This document shows, one piece after another, positions 34,113-42,132 of a stretch of 64,000 nt of DNA. The notes under the pieces were generated by a model. That model was not told where the DNA came from. It saw only the letters and a list, made by a program, of their open reading frames with translations, and did no database searches. How positions within the stretch are numbered: position 1 is the first letter of the stretch; each line of letters begins with the position of its first letter. The position numbers were made by a program, and so were the translations under genes. The stretch is from Streptomyces mangrovisoli (GTDB lineage: Bacteria; Actinomycetota; Actinomycetes; Streptomycetales; Streptomycetaceae): positions 1-64,000 of the forward strand of contig NZ_LAVA02000035.1 in the NCBI RefSeq assembly GCF_000974985.2. The letters are read 5' to 3'.

Positions 34113-34592
34113 TCAGCCGTCGGAGTCCTCGCCGCTCTCCCGCCGCCGCAGCTCCTCCTCGCGGCGGCGCAGGTCCGCCTCCCACTGGCGCAGCCGCGTC
34201 TCGTCCCCGGCGTCGCCCGGGGGAAGGGCGTCGCCCGCGGGCTTGTCGTCGGCCGCGGGCTTCGGCCCGCCGAGCGACTTCAGGAACTCGGGGTTGTCGT
34301 CGGGCGCCACCCAGACGGCGGCCGGCTCGCGGCGGCCCGGGGCGGCGGCACCGAAGGACGCGGTACCGGGGGAGGCGGGGCCGGGCGTGGTGCCGTCCGC
34401 GGGCGCGCGGCGCACCTTGCCGGCCAGCAGCCAGGCCACCGGCCCGACCAGCACCTCGCCGAAGAGCAGGATGACGATCACCCAGATCACCTTGGGCAGC
34501 CCGCGCACCTCTTCCTCGGGGGTGTTCAGACAGTCCACGAAGGCATAGATCCACAGCGCCAGGACCAGCAGATACGGCAGATAGCTGAGCAC
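34113..34592 (-). CDS. PLDc_N-type small membrane protein
   Basis: A 159-residue protein. Two membrane helices at about 4-22 and 33-56 carry the PLDc_N pattern (LPYLLVLALWIYAFVDCL, PKVIWVIVILLFGEVLVGPVAWLLAGK), the hairpin found before phospholipase-D domains in cardiolipin synthases but here alone. The cytoplasmic tail is Pro/Ala-rich and ends in an Arg/Glu coiled-coil segment. The start is GTG 34592. It diverges from the menaquinone gene mqnL; no function is known. Confidence 0.85.
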   Translation of the reverse strand: MLSYLPYLLVLALWIYAFVDCLNTPEEEVRGLPKVIWVIVILLFGEVLVGPVAWLLAGKVRRAPADGTTPGPASPGTASFGAAAPGRREPAAVWVAPDDNPEFLKSLGGPKPAADDKPAGDALPPGDAGDETRLRQWEADLRRREEELRRRESGEDSDG

Positions 34593-34680
34593 GGCCGGGC
34601 GATCCCCCAGAAGAGAGCGACGGGGCGTTGCACGGCCCCGGTGACCGGGCCAGGGTAGCGGCTGTCAGATACTGGGACAC

Positions 34681-36132
34681 ATGGCTTACGACGATCTTCG
34701 CTCCCTGCTCAGGGCACTGGAGCGCGAGGGCGACCTCAAGCGCATCAAGGCCGAGGTCGACCCGTACCTGGAGGTCGGTGAGATCGTCGACCGGGTGCAG
34801 AAGGCGGGCGGTCCCGCGCTGCTCTTCGAGAACGTCAAGGGCTCGGCGATGCCCCTCGCGATGAACGTCTTCGGCACCGACCGCCGGCTCCTGAAGGCGC
34901 TCGGCCTGAAGTCGTACGCCGACATCTCGGACAAGATCGGCGGGCTGCTGCGCCCCGAGCTGCCGCACGGCTTCGTCGGCGTGCGCGAGGCGTTCGGCAA
35001 GCTCGGCGCGATGGCCCATGTGCCGCCGAAGAAGGTGAAGGACGCACCCGTGCACGAGGTCGTCCTGCAGGGCGACGACGTCGACCTCGACGCGCTGCCC
35101 GCCCTGTTCACCTGGCCGCAGGACGGCGGCTCCTTCTTCAACCTGGGCCTGACCCACACCAAGGACCCCGAGAGCGGCATCCGCAACCTCGGTCTGTACC
35201 GGCTCCAGCGCCACGACCGGCGCACCATCGGCATGCACTGGCAGATCCACAAGGACAGCCGCAACCACTACCAGGTCGCGGCGCGGCGCGGCGAGCGGCT
35301 GCCGGTGGCGATCGCCTTCGGCTGCCCGCCCGCGGTGACCTACGCCTCCACCGCGCCGCTGCCCGGCGACATCGACGAGTACCTGTTCGCGGGGTTCATC
35401 GCGGGCAAGCGGATCGAGATGGTCGACTGCAAGACGGTCCCGCTCCAGGTCCCGGCCAACGCCGAGGTGGTCCTGGAGGGCTGGCTGGAGCCCGGCGAGA
35501 TGCTCCCCGAGGGACCCTTCGGCGACCACACCGGTTTCTACACCCCGCAGGAGCCGTTCCCGGCGCTGACCATCGACTGCGTGACCATGCGCAGGCGCCC
35601 GCTGCTCCAGTCGATCGTGGTCGGCCGGCCCCCGACGGAGGACGGCCCGCTGGGCCGCGCGACGGAGCGTTTCTTCCTGCCGCTGCTGAAGATCATCGTC
35701 CCGGACATCGTGGACTACCACCTGCCCGAGGCCGGCGGCTTCCACAACTGTGCGATCGTCTCGATCGACAAGAAGTACCCCAAGCACGCGCAGAAGGTGA
35801 TGCACGCGGTCTGGGGGGCACACATGATGTCGCTGACGAAGCTGATCGTGGTGGTGGACTCCGACTGCGACGTGCACGATCTCCACGAGGTCGCGTGGCG
35901 GGCGCTCGGCAACACCGACTACGCACGTGACCTGAGCATCGTCGAGGGGCCCGTCGACCACCTCGACCACGCCTCCTACCAGCAGTTCTGGGGCGGCAAG
36001 GCGGGAATCGACGCGACCCGCAAGTGGCCCGAGGAGGGCTACACGCGGGACGGCGGATGGCCCGAGATGGTGCTGTCCGACCCCGATACGGCGGCGAAGG
36101 TCGACCGCCGGTGGAAGGAGTACGGCCTGTGA
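34681..36132 (+). CDS. mqnL: UbiD-family decarboxylase of menaquinone synthesis
   Basis: A 483-residue UbiD-type decarboxylase. In the futalosine route it would remove the ring carboxylate of the prenylated dihydroxynaphthoate with prenylated FMN made by UbiX. Family marks include LGLYRLQRHDRRTIGMHWQIHKDS near 178-200, which holds the FMN-binding region, and EGPFGDHTGFYTPQEPFP near 280, which carries the Glu of the E-R-E triad. It starts at ATG 34681. The GTG of the prenyltransferase gene overlaps its stop, and ubiX and mqnE lie just downstream, which fixes the pathway better than homology alone. Confidence 0.93.
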   Translation: MAYDDLRSLLRALEREGDLKRIKAEVDPYLEVGEIVDRVQKAGGPALLFENVKGSAMPLAMNVFGTDRRLLKALGLKSYADISDKIGGLLRPELPHGFVGVREAFGKLGAMAHVPPKKVKDAPVHEVVLQGDDVDLDALPALFTWPQDGGSFFNLGLTHTKDPESGIRNLGLYRLQRHDRRTIGMHWQIHKDSRNHYQVAARRGERLPVAIAFGCPPAVTYASTAPLPGDIDEYLFAGFIAGKRIEMVDCKTVPLQVPANAEVVLEGWLEPGEMLPEGPFGDHTGFYTPQEPFPALTIDCVTMRRRPLLQSIVVGRPPTEDGPLGRATERFFLPLLKIIVPDIVDYHLPEAGGFHNCAIVSIDKKYPKHAQKVMHAVWGAHMMSLTKLIVVVDSDCDVHDLHEVAWRALGNTDYARDLSIVEGPVDHLDHASYQQFWGGKAGIDATRKWPEEGYTRDGGWPEMVLSDPDTAAKVDRRWKEYGL

Positions 36133-37031
36133 GCAGCGCCTCCGCCGCGATCCCGCAGCCGGGACGCACCAAGGCCTTCCTGCGCCTGGTGATGATCGAG
36201 CACTCGGTCTTCGCGCTGCCCTTCGCCTACATCGCCGCGCTGACCGCGATGTACGAGTGGGACCACAACATCCACTGGGGCAAGCTGCTGCTGGTGACGA
36301 TCTGCATGGTCGGCCTGCGCACCTTCGCCATGGCGGTCAACCGGATCATCGACCGGGAGATCGACGCGCGGAACCCGAGGACCGCCCACCGCGAGCTGGT
36401 CACCGGCGCGATGTCGGTGAAGCACGCCTGGACCGGCGCCCTGATCGCCGTCGTGGTCTTCCTCGGCTCCGCCGCCCTGCTGAACCCGCTGTGCCTTGCG
36501 CTGGCGCCGGTCGCGGTGATCCCGATGGTGGTCTACCCCTACGGCAAGCGGTTCACGAACTTCCCGCAGGCCATCCTGGGTCTCGCCCAGGCGATGGGCC
36601 CGATCGGCGCCTGGATCGCGATCACCGGCACCTGGTCCTGGGACGCGGTGATCCTCGGTCTCGCCGTCGGCATCTGGATCGGCGGCTTCGACCTGATCTA
36701 CGCGTGCCAGGACGTGACGACCGACCGGGAGATCGGTGTGCGCTCGGTGCCGGCCCGGTTCGGCATCCCCGCCGCGATCCGGGGGGCGCGCGTCTGCCAC
36801 GCCGTGACCACGGCCCTGTTCGTCTGGTACGGCCTGGCGACCGACGCGGGTGCCTTCTTCTGGCTCGGCGTGCTGATCGTCGCGGGCGCCTTCCTCTACG
36901 AGCACTCCATCGTGCGGCCGCACGACCTGTCCCGGCTCAACCGGGCCTTCTTCCAGGTCAACGGCTTCATCGGGATCGCCCTGTTCGGGTGCGCCCTGCT
37001 GGATCTGCTGGTCCGCGGGCTCACGCTCTGA
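36129..37031 (+). CDS. mqnP: UbiA-family prenyltransferase of menaquinone synthesis
   Basis: A 300-residue integral membrane prenyltransferase with eight to nine helices. The first Asp-rich motif is NRIIDREID near 75-83 and the second is DVTTDREIG near 200. These bind Mg and the polyprenyl diphosphate. It would attach the side chain to 1,4-dihydroxy-6-naphthoate. GTG 36129 overlaps the mqnL stop (GTGA). The stop lies inside the first copy of a 29-bp direct repeat. Confidence 0.93.
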   Translation: MSSASAAIPQPGRTKAFLRLVMIEHSVFALPFAYIAALTAMYEWDHNIHWGKLLLVTICMVGLRTFAMAVNRIIDREIDARNPRTAHRELVTGAMSVKHAWTGALIAVVVFLGSAALLNPLCLALAPVAVIPMVVYPYGKRFTNFPQAILGLAQAMGPIGAWIAITGTWSWDAVILGLAVGIWIGGFDLIYACQDVTTDREIGVRSVPARFGIPAAIRGARVCHAVTTALFVWYGLATDAGAFFWLGVLIVAGAFLYEHSIVRPHDLSRLNRAFFQVNGFIGIALFGCALLDLLVRGLTL

Positions 37032-37078
37032 CGGCGGGCGCCCCCGCCCTCACGCTCTGACGGCGGGCGCGCCCGCCG
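37021..37078. repeat. 29-bp tandem duplication holding two stop codons
   Basis: Two adjacent 29-bp units (37021-37049 and 37050-37078) differ at only two positions. The first contains the mqnP stop codon on the plus strand. The second contains the rhomboid stop codon on the minus strand. The duplication thus forms the junction of two convergent genes. Confidence 0.85.
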
Positions 37079-37652
37079 GGGGCCGCCGGAAGAGGAAGGC
37101 GGCGGCGACGCCCGCGACCAGGCCGACCAGATGGGCCTGCCAGCTGACGTGGGTCTGGGTGGGCGCCAGCCCGAGCAGCATGGAGCCGCCCCAGACCGCG
37201 CCGACGAGCAGGCCGACCAGCACGCCGAGCGGCCGTCGCTCCACGAAGCCGGAGACGAGCAGGAAGCCGAACAGTCCGAAGATCAGACCGGAGGCGCCCG
37301 CGGTGTTGGTGTGCGCCGGGGATATCAGCCACACACCCAGTCCGTCCGCGACGATGACCAGCGCGCAGACCGCGGCGAACCGGCGCAGCCCGCCGAGCGC
37401 CGCGAGGAAGCCCATGACCAGCAGCGGCACGGAGTTGGCGGCCACATGACCGAAGCCGAAGTGGATGAACGCGGCCGGTACGACGTCGATCAGCTCGGAC
37501 GGTTCGCGCGGCACGATGCCCAACGAGTCCAGCGCGTGCCCGCTGACCGAGTCGACGACCTCCAGCAGCCACAGCAGCGCCACCCAGCCGGTCATCAGCT
37601 TGGCCGCGGCCTTCGCGCGCGCTCCGGTGGACCACTCCAGATCCGTGCCCAT
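37050..37652 (-). CDS. Rhomboid-family intramembrane serine protease
   Basis: A 200-residue membrane protein of six helices. The catalytic Ser121 lies in GASGLIFG and His174 in SWQAHLVG, the rhomboid dyad. FIHFGFGHVAANSVPLLVMG holds the HxxxN-type conserved residues of helix 2. It would cleave membrane proteins within the bilayer; the substrate is unknown. ATG 37652 is a good start; the longer frame upstream looks non-coding. It is convergent with mqnP, and its last codons (PAVRA) come from a duplicated segment. Confidence 0.9.
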   Translation of the reverse strand: MGTDLEWSTGARAKAAAKLMTGWVALLWLLEVVDSVSGHALDSLGIVPREPSELIDVVPAAFIHFGFGHVAANSVPLLVMGFLAALGGLRRFAAVCALVIVADGLGVWLISPAHTNTAGASGLIFGLFGFLLVSGFVERRPLGVLVGLLVGAVWGGSMLLGLAPTQTHVSWQAHLVGLVAGVAAAFLFRRPPAGAPAVRA

Positions 37653-37743
37653 GGCATCCCCCGATTCCTGACCCGTCCCGTCCTGGCAACGGCCGGGCCC
37701 CTCGACCCGTTCCCGTCGCGCGGCGCCGGATAGGCTCGGTGTC

Positions 37744-38427
37744 GTGAACCCAGCCAAGCCAGGAGACGCGGCGCGTACGCCTTGGATCGTAGGGGTGTCC
37801 GGCGCCTCCGGCACTCCGTATGCGGCCTCGGTGCTGCGTGCGCTGATCGCCGCCGGTGAGAGTGTCGACCTGGTGGTCAGCCGGGCCTCGCGGCTCACCC
37901 TGCTCGACGAGACCGGCATCTCCTACCGCGACGCGCACTGGCGGGACGACCTCGGCGAGTGGCTGTCGCGGGGCGCCGACGGCAAGCCCGGCACGTTCGC
38001 GGTGGACCTCGCGGACGTACGGCACTGGAGCGCGGGCGACCTGGCCGCGGGGCCGTCCTCGGGGTCGTACCCGAGCAAGGGCATGATCATCGTGCCCGCC
38101 TCCACCGCCTGTGTGGCCGGGGTGGCGCTCGGGCTGTCCAAGGACCTGCTCCAGCGGACGGCGAGCGTGACCCTCAAGGAGCGCCGCCCGCTGGTCGTGG
38201 CCGTCCGGGAGACCCCGCTGAACGGGCAGACGCTGCGTCACCTGGTCACGCTGGACGACGCGGGCGCCGCCGTGGTGCCCGCCTCGCCGGGCTTCTACGC
38301 CGGGGCCACCCACATCCAGGACCTCGTGGACTTCGTCGCCGGCCGGGTGCTGGACGCGGCGGGCGTCGCGCACGGGCTGTACCGGCGCTGGGCGGGCGAG
38401 CTGGGCGGCGGGGGCCGTACCGGCTGA
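37744..38427 (+). CDS. ubiX: Flavin prenyltransferase UbiX
   Basis: UbiX joins a dimethylallyl group to FMN to make the prenylated FMN that UbiD-family enzymes need. The 227-residue protein has the flavin site GVSGASGTPYA at about 17-27, the SSGS loop with the phosphate contacts (AGPSSGSYPSKGMIIVPAS) and the conserved RPLVVAVRETPL. Its partner here is the UbiD-like mqnL 1.6 kb away. The start is GTG 37744. In the futalosine pathway this gene is also called mqnM. Confidence 0.95.
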   Translation: MNPAKPGDAARTPWIVGVSGASGTPYAASVLRALIAAGESVDLVVSRASRLTLLDETGISYRDAHWRDDLGEWLSRGADGKPGTFAVDLADVRHWSAGDLAAGPSSGSYPSKGMIIVPASTACVAGVALGLSKDLLQRTASVTLKERRPLVVAVRETPLNGQTLRHLVTLDDAGAAVVPASPGFYAGATHIQDLVDFVAGRVLDAAGVAHGLYRRWAGELGGGGRTG

Positions 38428-38520
38428 GCGGCGGGCGGATCCGCGCACCCCGGCAGCAGTACCACGCAGCACGCATCACCTCATCTTCTCGAGAACTCTT
38501 CAGCGGAAGGCTTCGATCGC

Positions 38521-38976
38521 ATGGACGCGGTGGACAGGCAGCTCATCCAGGCCCTGAGGGAGAACGGCCGGGCCTCGTACGCGGAGCTGGGGCGCCTCGT
38601 CGGCCTGTCGGGACCCAGCGTCACCGACCGCATCAACCGGCTGGAGGCGGCCGGTGTCATCACCGGCTACCGGGCCACCGTGGACGCCGCCTCGCTCGGT
38701 CTCGGGGTGACCGCGCTGATCGGCATCTCGCTCTCCGACGCCGCCGACCACGAGGACGTGGCGCGCCGGCTCAAGGACCTGTCCGAGATCGAGGACTGCT
38801 GGTTCATCGCCGGCGACGACTCGTTCATGCTCAAGGTGCGGGCCGCGGACGTGGACGGCCTGGAGAAGATCATCCGGCGCCTCTCGGGGACCAAGGGCGT
38901 CTCCCGGACCCGTACCACCATCGTGCTCTCCACCAAGTGGGAGAACCGCGTGGGCGGGCTGCCCGAGGAGGAGTGA
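38521..38976 (+). CDS. Lrp/AsnC-family transcriptional regulator
   Basis: A 151-residue regulator. The N-terminal HTH (VDRQLIQALRENGRASYAEL, SGPSVTDRINRLEAAGVI) is followed by a RAM/effector domain from about 65 (GVTALIGISLSD, WFIAGDDSFMLKVRAAD). The start is ATG 38521. It lies between ubiX and mqnE on the same strand, 93 bp after and 82 bp before them. A role in controlling the menaquinone genes is plausible but not shown by any obvious site. Confidence 0.92.
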   Translation: MDAVDRQLIQALRENGRASYAELGRLVGLSGPSVTDRINRLEAAGVITGYRATVDAASLGLGVTALIGISLSDAADHEDVARRLKDLSEIEDCWFIAGDDSFMLKVRAADVDGLEKIIRRLSGTKGVSRTRTTIVLSTKWENRVGGLPEEE

Positions 38977-39058
38977 GTCCGGCCCGGCCCCGGTCGCCCC
39001 GCGGGACGACCTGGGCCGGGGGGTACGGTTGGGTCACATTCCGTTGAAAGGTGTTGGC

Positions 39059-40222
39059 ATGGACGTCGGGCTCAAGCGCGAGCTGGAGGAGAAGGTCCGC
39101 TCCGGTGAGCGGCTGTCCCGTGAGGACGGCATCGCGCTGTACGAGTCGGACGACCTGGCCTGGCTCGGCGGGCTCGCGCACGAGGTGCGCACCCGCAAGA
39201 ACGGTGACGTGGTCCACTTCAACGTCAACCGGCACCTCAACATGACCAACGTGTGCACGGCGTCCTGCGCCTACTGCTCCTTCCAGCGCAAGCCCGGGGA
39301 GAAGGACGCGTACACGATGCGCATCGAGGAGGCGGTGAAGCTCGCCAAGGCGATGGAGTCGGACAACCTGACCGAATTGCACATCGTCAACGGGCTGCAC
39401 CCGAACCTGCCGTGGCGCTACTACCCGCGCTCGCTGCGGGAGCTGAAGGCCGCCCTGCCGGGCGTCTCCCTGAAGGCGTTCACCGCGACCGAGATCCACC
39501 ACTTCGAGACGATCTCCGGCCTCACCGCGTCGGAGATCCTCGACGAGCTGATCGACGCCGGTCTGGAGTCGCTGACCGGCGGCGGCGCGGAGATCTTCGA
39601 CTGGGAGGTCCGCCAGCACATCGTGGACCACCGCACCCACTGGGAGGACTGGTCGCGCATCCACCGGCTGGCCCACGAGAAGGGTCTGAAGACCCCGGCC
39701 ACCATGCTCTACGGCCACATCGAGGAGCCGCGCCACCGCGTGGACCACGTGCTGCGGCTGCGTGAGCTCCAGGACGAGACCGGCGGCTTCCAGGTCTTCA
39801 TCCCGCTGCGCTACCAGCACGACTTCGTGGACATGAAGGACGGCAAGGTCCGCAACCGGCTCCAGGCCCGCACCACCATGGCGACGGGCGCCGAGTCGCT
39901 GAAGACCTTCGCGGTCTCCCGGCTGCTGTTCGACAACGTGCCCCACGTCAAGGTGTTCTGGGTGATGCACGGCATCCAGACCGCGCAGCTCGCCCTCCAG
40001 CACGGCGCGGACGACATGGACGGCTCGGTGGTCGAGTACAAGATCACCCACGACGCGGACAACTTCGGCACGCCGAACAAGCTGACCCGCGACGACCTGC
40101 TCGACCTCATCCGCGACGCCGGCTTCCGCCCGGTGGAGCGCAACACGCGGTACGAGATCATCCGCGAGTACGACGGCGCGGACCCGCTGCGCCGGGAGTC
40201 GCCGCAGCCGATGCGGGTGTGA
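39059..40222 (+). CDS. mqnE: Aminofutalosine synthase MqnE
   Basis: A 387-residue radical SAM enzyme. It joins 3-[(1-carboxyvinyl)oxy]benzoate, made by MqnA, with S-adenosylmethionine to give aminofutalosine. The 4Fe-4S cysteines are C66-x3-C70-x2-C73 (CTASCAYC). LTGGGAEIFD and the closing RDAGFRPVERNTRYE fit the MqnE rather than MqnC branch. ATG 39059 follows GAAAGGTG at good spacing; the GTG at 39029 seems too far upstream. Confidence 0.95.
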   Translation: MDVGLKRELEEKVRSGERLSREDGIALYESDDLAWLGGLAHEVRTRKNGDVVHFNVNRHLNMTNVCTASCAYCSFQRKPGEKDAYTMRIEEAVKLAKAMESDNLTELHIVNGLHPNLPWRYYPRSLRELKAALPGVSLKAFTATEIHHFETISGLTASEILDELIDAGLESLTGGGAEIFDWEVRQHIVDHRTHWEDWSRIHRLAHEKGLKTPATMLYGHIEEPRHRVDHVLRLRELQDETGGFQVFIPLRYQHDFVDMKDGKVRNRLQARTTMATGAESLKTFAVSRLLFDNVPHVKVFWVMHGIQTAQLALQHGADDMDGSVVEYKITHDADNFGTPNKLTRDDLLDLIRDAGFRPVERNTRYEIIREYDGADPLRRESPQPMRV

Positions 40223-40273
40223 CCTGCGGGCGGCCCCCGGGTCGGGGTAAGAGGTAATAGGTACACTTCCCTT

Positions 40274-40798
40274 GTGCCTCTTACCTTCACCCTCGATCCC
40301 GCCGTGACCCCCGACCTGCGCGACGGCGTCCTCGACCTGTGGACGGACGTGTCCAACGCCGGCGGCTCGGTCGGCTTCGTGCCGCCGGTGCACCGCGAGG
40401 ACGTCCGCCCCGAGCTGGTGAAACACCTGGTCGCCATGGCCGAGGGCCGCACCCGGCTGCTGGTCGGGCAGGACGGGGACGGACGGGTCGCCGCGACGGC
40501 GTTCCTCACCCTCAACACCCACCGCCTGATGGGCCACTGGCTGTGGCTCTACACGGTGATGGTCCACCCGCGTCACCAGGGCAAGGGCTACGGCCGCGAC
40601 CTGCTCGCCGCGGCCGAGCGGGCCGCCCGCGGCATCGACGGCATCGAGGCGATACGGCTGACCTGCCGCGGCGGCGGCGGTCTTGAGCGGTTCTACGGCT
40701 CCTGCGGCTACAAGGAGGTCGGCCGCGTCCCCGGTGCCATCCGGGTCGCGCCCGGCGACGACCGCGACGACGTGTTCATGCTGCTGCCGCTGGACTGA
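40274..40798 (+). CDS. GNAT-family acetyltransferase
   Basis: A 174-residue acetyltransferase. The acetyl-CoA loop is HPRHQGKGYGRDLL near 98-111, and LERFYGSCGYKEVGR is the C-terminal GNAT signature. The start is GTG 40274. No clear ribosome-binding site precedes it, and a TACACT-like -10 lies only a few bases upstream, so the mRNA may be leaderless. The substrate is unknown. It may be unrelated to mqnE despite the 51-bp gap. Confidence 0.88.
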   Translation: MPLTFTLDPAVTPDLRDGVLDLWTDVSNAGGSVGFVPPVHREDVRPELVKHLVAMAEGRTRLLVGQDGDGRVAATAFLTLNTHRLMGHWLWLYTVMVHPRHQGKGYGRDLLAAAERAARGIDGIEAIRLTCRGGGGLERFYGSCGYKEVGRVPGAIRVAPGDDRDDVFMLLPLD

Positions 40799-40889
40799 GC
40801 CCCCCTGCCAAGATCGGCTTTCCTCCGTGCTTCACTGGACGGTGCCATTTGGCAATGTTCGTACCCATGGACCGGAAGAGTGGATTGAG

Positions 40890-41225
40890 ATGCTCCGCTA
40901 CACGCTGAAGCGCCTGGGGATCCTGGTGGGCTGCCTCGTGGTCGTCTGGGGCCTCGTCTACCTCGGGATCGCGCCGCGCGGCCTCGGCGACTCCAACGGC
41001 CTGTGGATCATCCTGTTGTCCCTCGTCATCTCCGCCCCGATCAGCTTCGTGGCGCTGCGCGGCGAGCGGGACCGGGCCTCCGTGCAGATCGTGCAGCGGG
41101 TCGACCGGATGAAGGCCAACATCGAGGCCAGCCGCAGCCAGGAGGACGACGCCGTGGACGCCGCCCGGGCCGACACCGCCGCCCCCGCGGAGCAGTCCGC
41201 CCCCGCGGAGCACCCGGCCGGCTGA
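40890..41225 (+). CDS. DUF4229 small membrane protein
   Basis: A 111-residue protein. Two hydrophobic helices at about 8-26 and 37-56 (RLGILVGCLVVVWGLVYLG, GLWIILLSLVISAPISFVALRG) precede a cytoplasmic tail with a helix (QIVQRVDRMKANIEASRSQED) and an Ala/Pro/Glu-rich end. It matches the actinobacterial DUF4229 layout. The ATG lies at 40890. A small palindrome, TGCCA-TT-TGGCA (40843-40854), lies upstream. Function is unknown. Confidence 0.85.
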   Translation: MLRYTLKRLGILVGCLVVVWGLVYLGIAPRGLGDSNGLWIILLSLVISAPISFVALRGERDRASVQIVQRVDRMKANIEASRSQEDDAVDAARADTAAPAEQSAPAEHPAG

Positions 41226-41340
41226 TCCGGCCGCTCCGGCCCCGCCGTGCCCGCCGCCTCCGGCCCCGGGTGGTCCTCCGTGAACCGGGCCGGTCGGTTT
41301 CCGGGCCGGGGCGCTCCCGGGCCCAACTAGGCTTGCCCCC

Positions 41341-42003
41341 ATGGGTGCCGTGAAGACCAAGCGGATGCCGCGCGCGGTGCGGGAGCAGCAGATGCTCGAC
41401 GCCGCCGTGCGGATCTTCGGCCAACGGGGGTACATGGCGGCCTCGATGGACGAGATCGCCGAACTGGCGGGCGTCTCGAAGCCGCTGGTCTATCTGTACC
41501 TGAACTCCAAGGAAGACCTCTTCACCGCCTGCATCCGCCGTGAGGCGTCGGCGCTGACCGAGGCGGTCCGGCGCGGGGTGCGGCAGGGGCCTTCCGCCGA
41601 CCGGCAGCTGTGGGACGGGCTGCTGGCCTTCTTCACGCACACGGCGCGGCACCCGGACGGCTGGTCCGTGCTGCACCTCCAGGCCCGCACGCACGGCGAG
41701 CCGTTCGCCGCCGAGGTGACCGCGATGCGCGAGGAGATCGTCGCGTTCGTCACCGAGCTGATCGCGGTCGCGGCCCGTGACGCGCACCGCGACCCGCATC
41801 TGCCCGAGCGTGAGGTCGCCGGGCTCGCCGAGGCGCTGGTCGGCGCCGCCGAGTCGCTCGCCGCCTGGGCCAACGCCACTCCGGGCGTCACGGCGCGGCA
41901 GGCGGCGGCGACCCTCATGAACTTCGCCTGGGCGGGCCTCGGCGACCTGATGGAGAACCGCCCCTGGCCGGTGCCGCCGGTGTCCTCGGCGGATGGGGAC
42001 TGA
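41341..42003 (+). CDS. TetR-family transcriptional regulator
   Basis: A 220-residue regulator. The HTH lies at about 17-62 (MLDAAVRIFGQRGYMAASMDEIAELAGVSKPLVYLYLNSKEDLF). The C-terminal ligand-binding domain is helical and ends in a short Pro-rich tail. The start is ATG 41341. Its targets are unknown. A TetR-like palindrome lies 4 kb downstream between two divergent lipid-metabolism genes, but nothing links the two directly. Confidence 0.93.
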   Translation: MGAVKTKRMPRAVREQQMLDAAVRIFGQRGYMAASMDEIAELAGVSKPLVYLYLNSKEDLFTACIRREASALTEAVRRGVRQGPSADRQLWDGLLAFFTHTARHPDGWSVLHLQARTHGEPFAAEVTAMREEIVAFVTELIAVAARDAHRDPHLPEREVAGLAEALVGAAESLAAWANATPGVTARQAAATLMNFAWAGLGDLMENRPWPVPPVSSADGD

Positions 42004-42046
42004 AGGGTCGCTCCCCGGGGCCTTGTCCGCCGGACCTGCCCCCAAT

Positions 42047-42132
42047 GCGGCGCCCCACCCGCCCTCCACGCGGCGCCCCACCGGCTCTACGCGGCGCCCC
42101 ACCCGCCCTACGCGGCGCCCCACTTCCGCAGC
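42047..42132. repeat. Four tandem GCGGCGCCCCACC units
   Basis: Units start at 42047, 42070, 42091 and 42112 (spacing 23, 21 and 21). The last covers the stop codon and final codons of the DUF6716 gene on the minus strand. The rest lie between it and the TetR stop. This looks like recent slippage duplication of a gene end. Confidence 0.85.

Noticed and set aside
40843..40854. Palindrome TGCCA-TT-TGGCA before the DUF4229 gene as an operator
   Set aside because: Five-base arms are too short to claim on their own.
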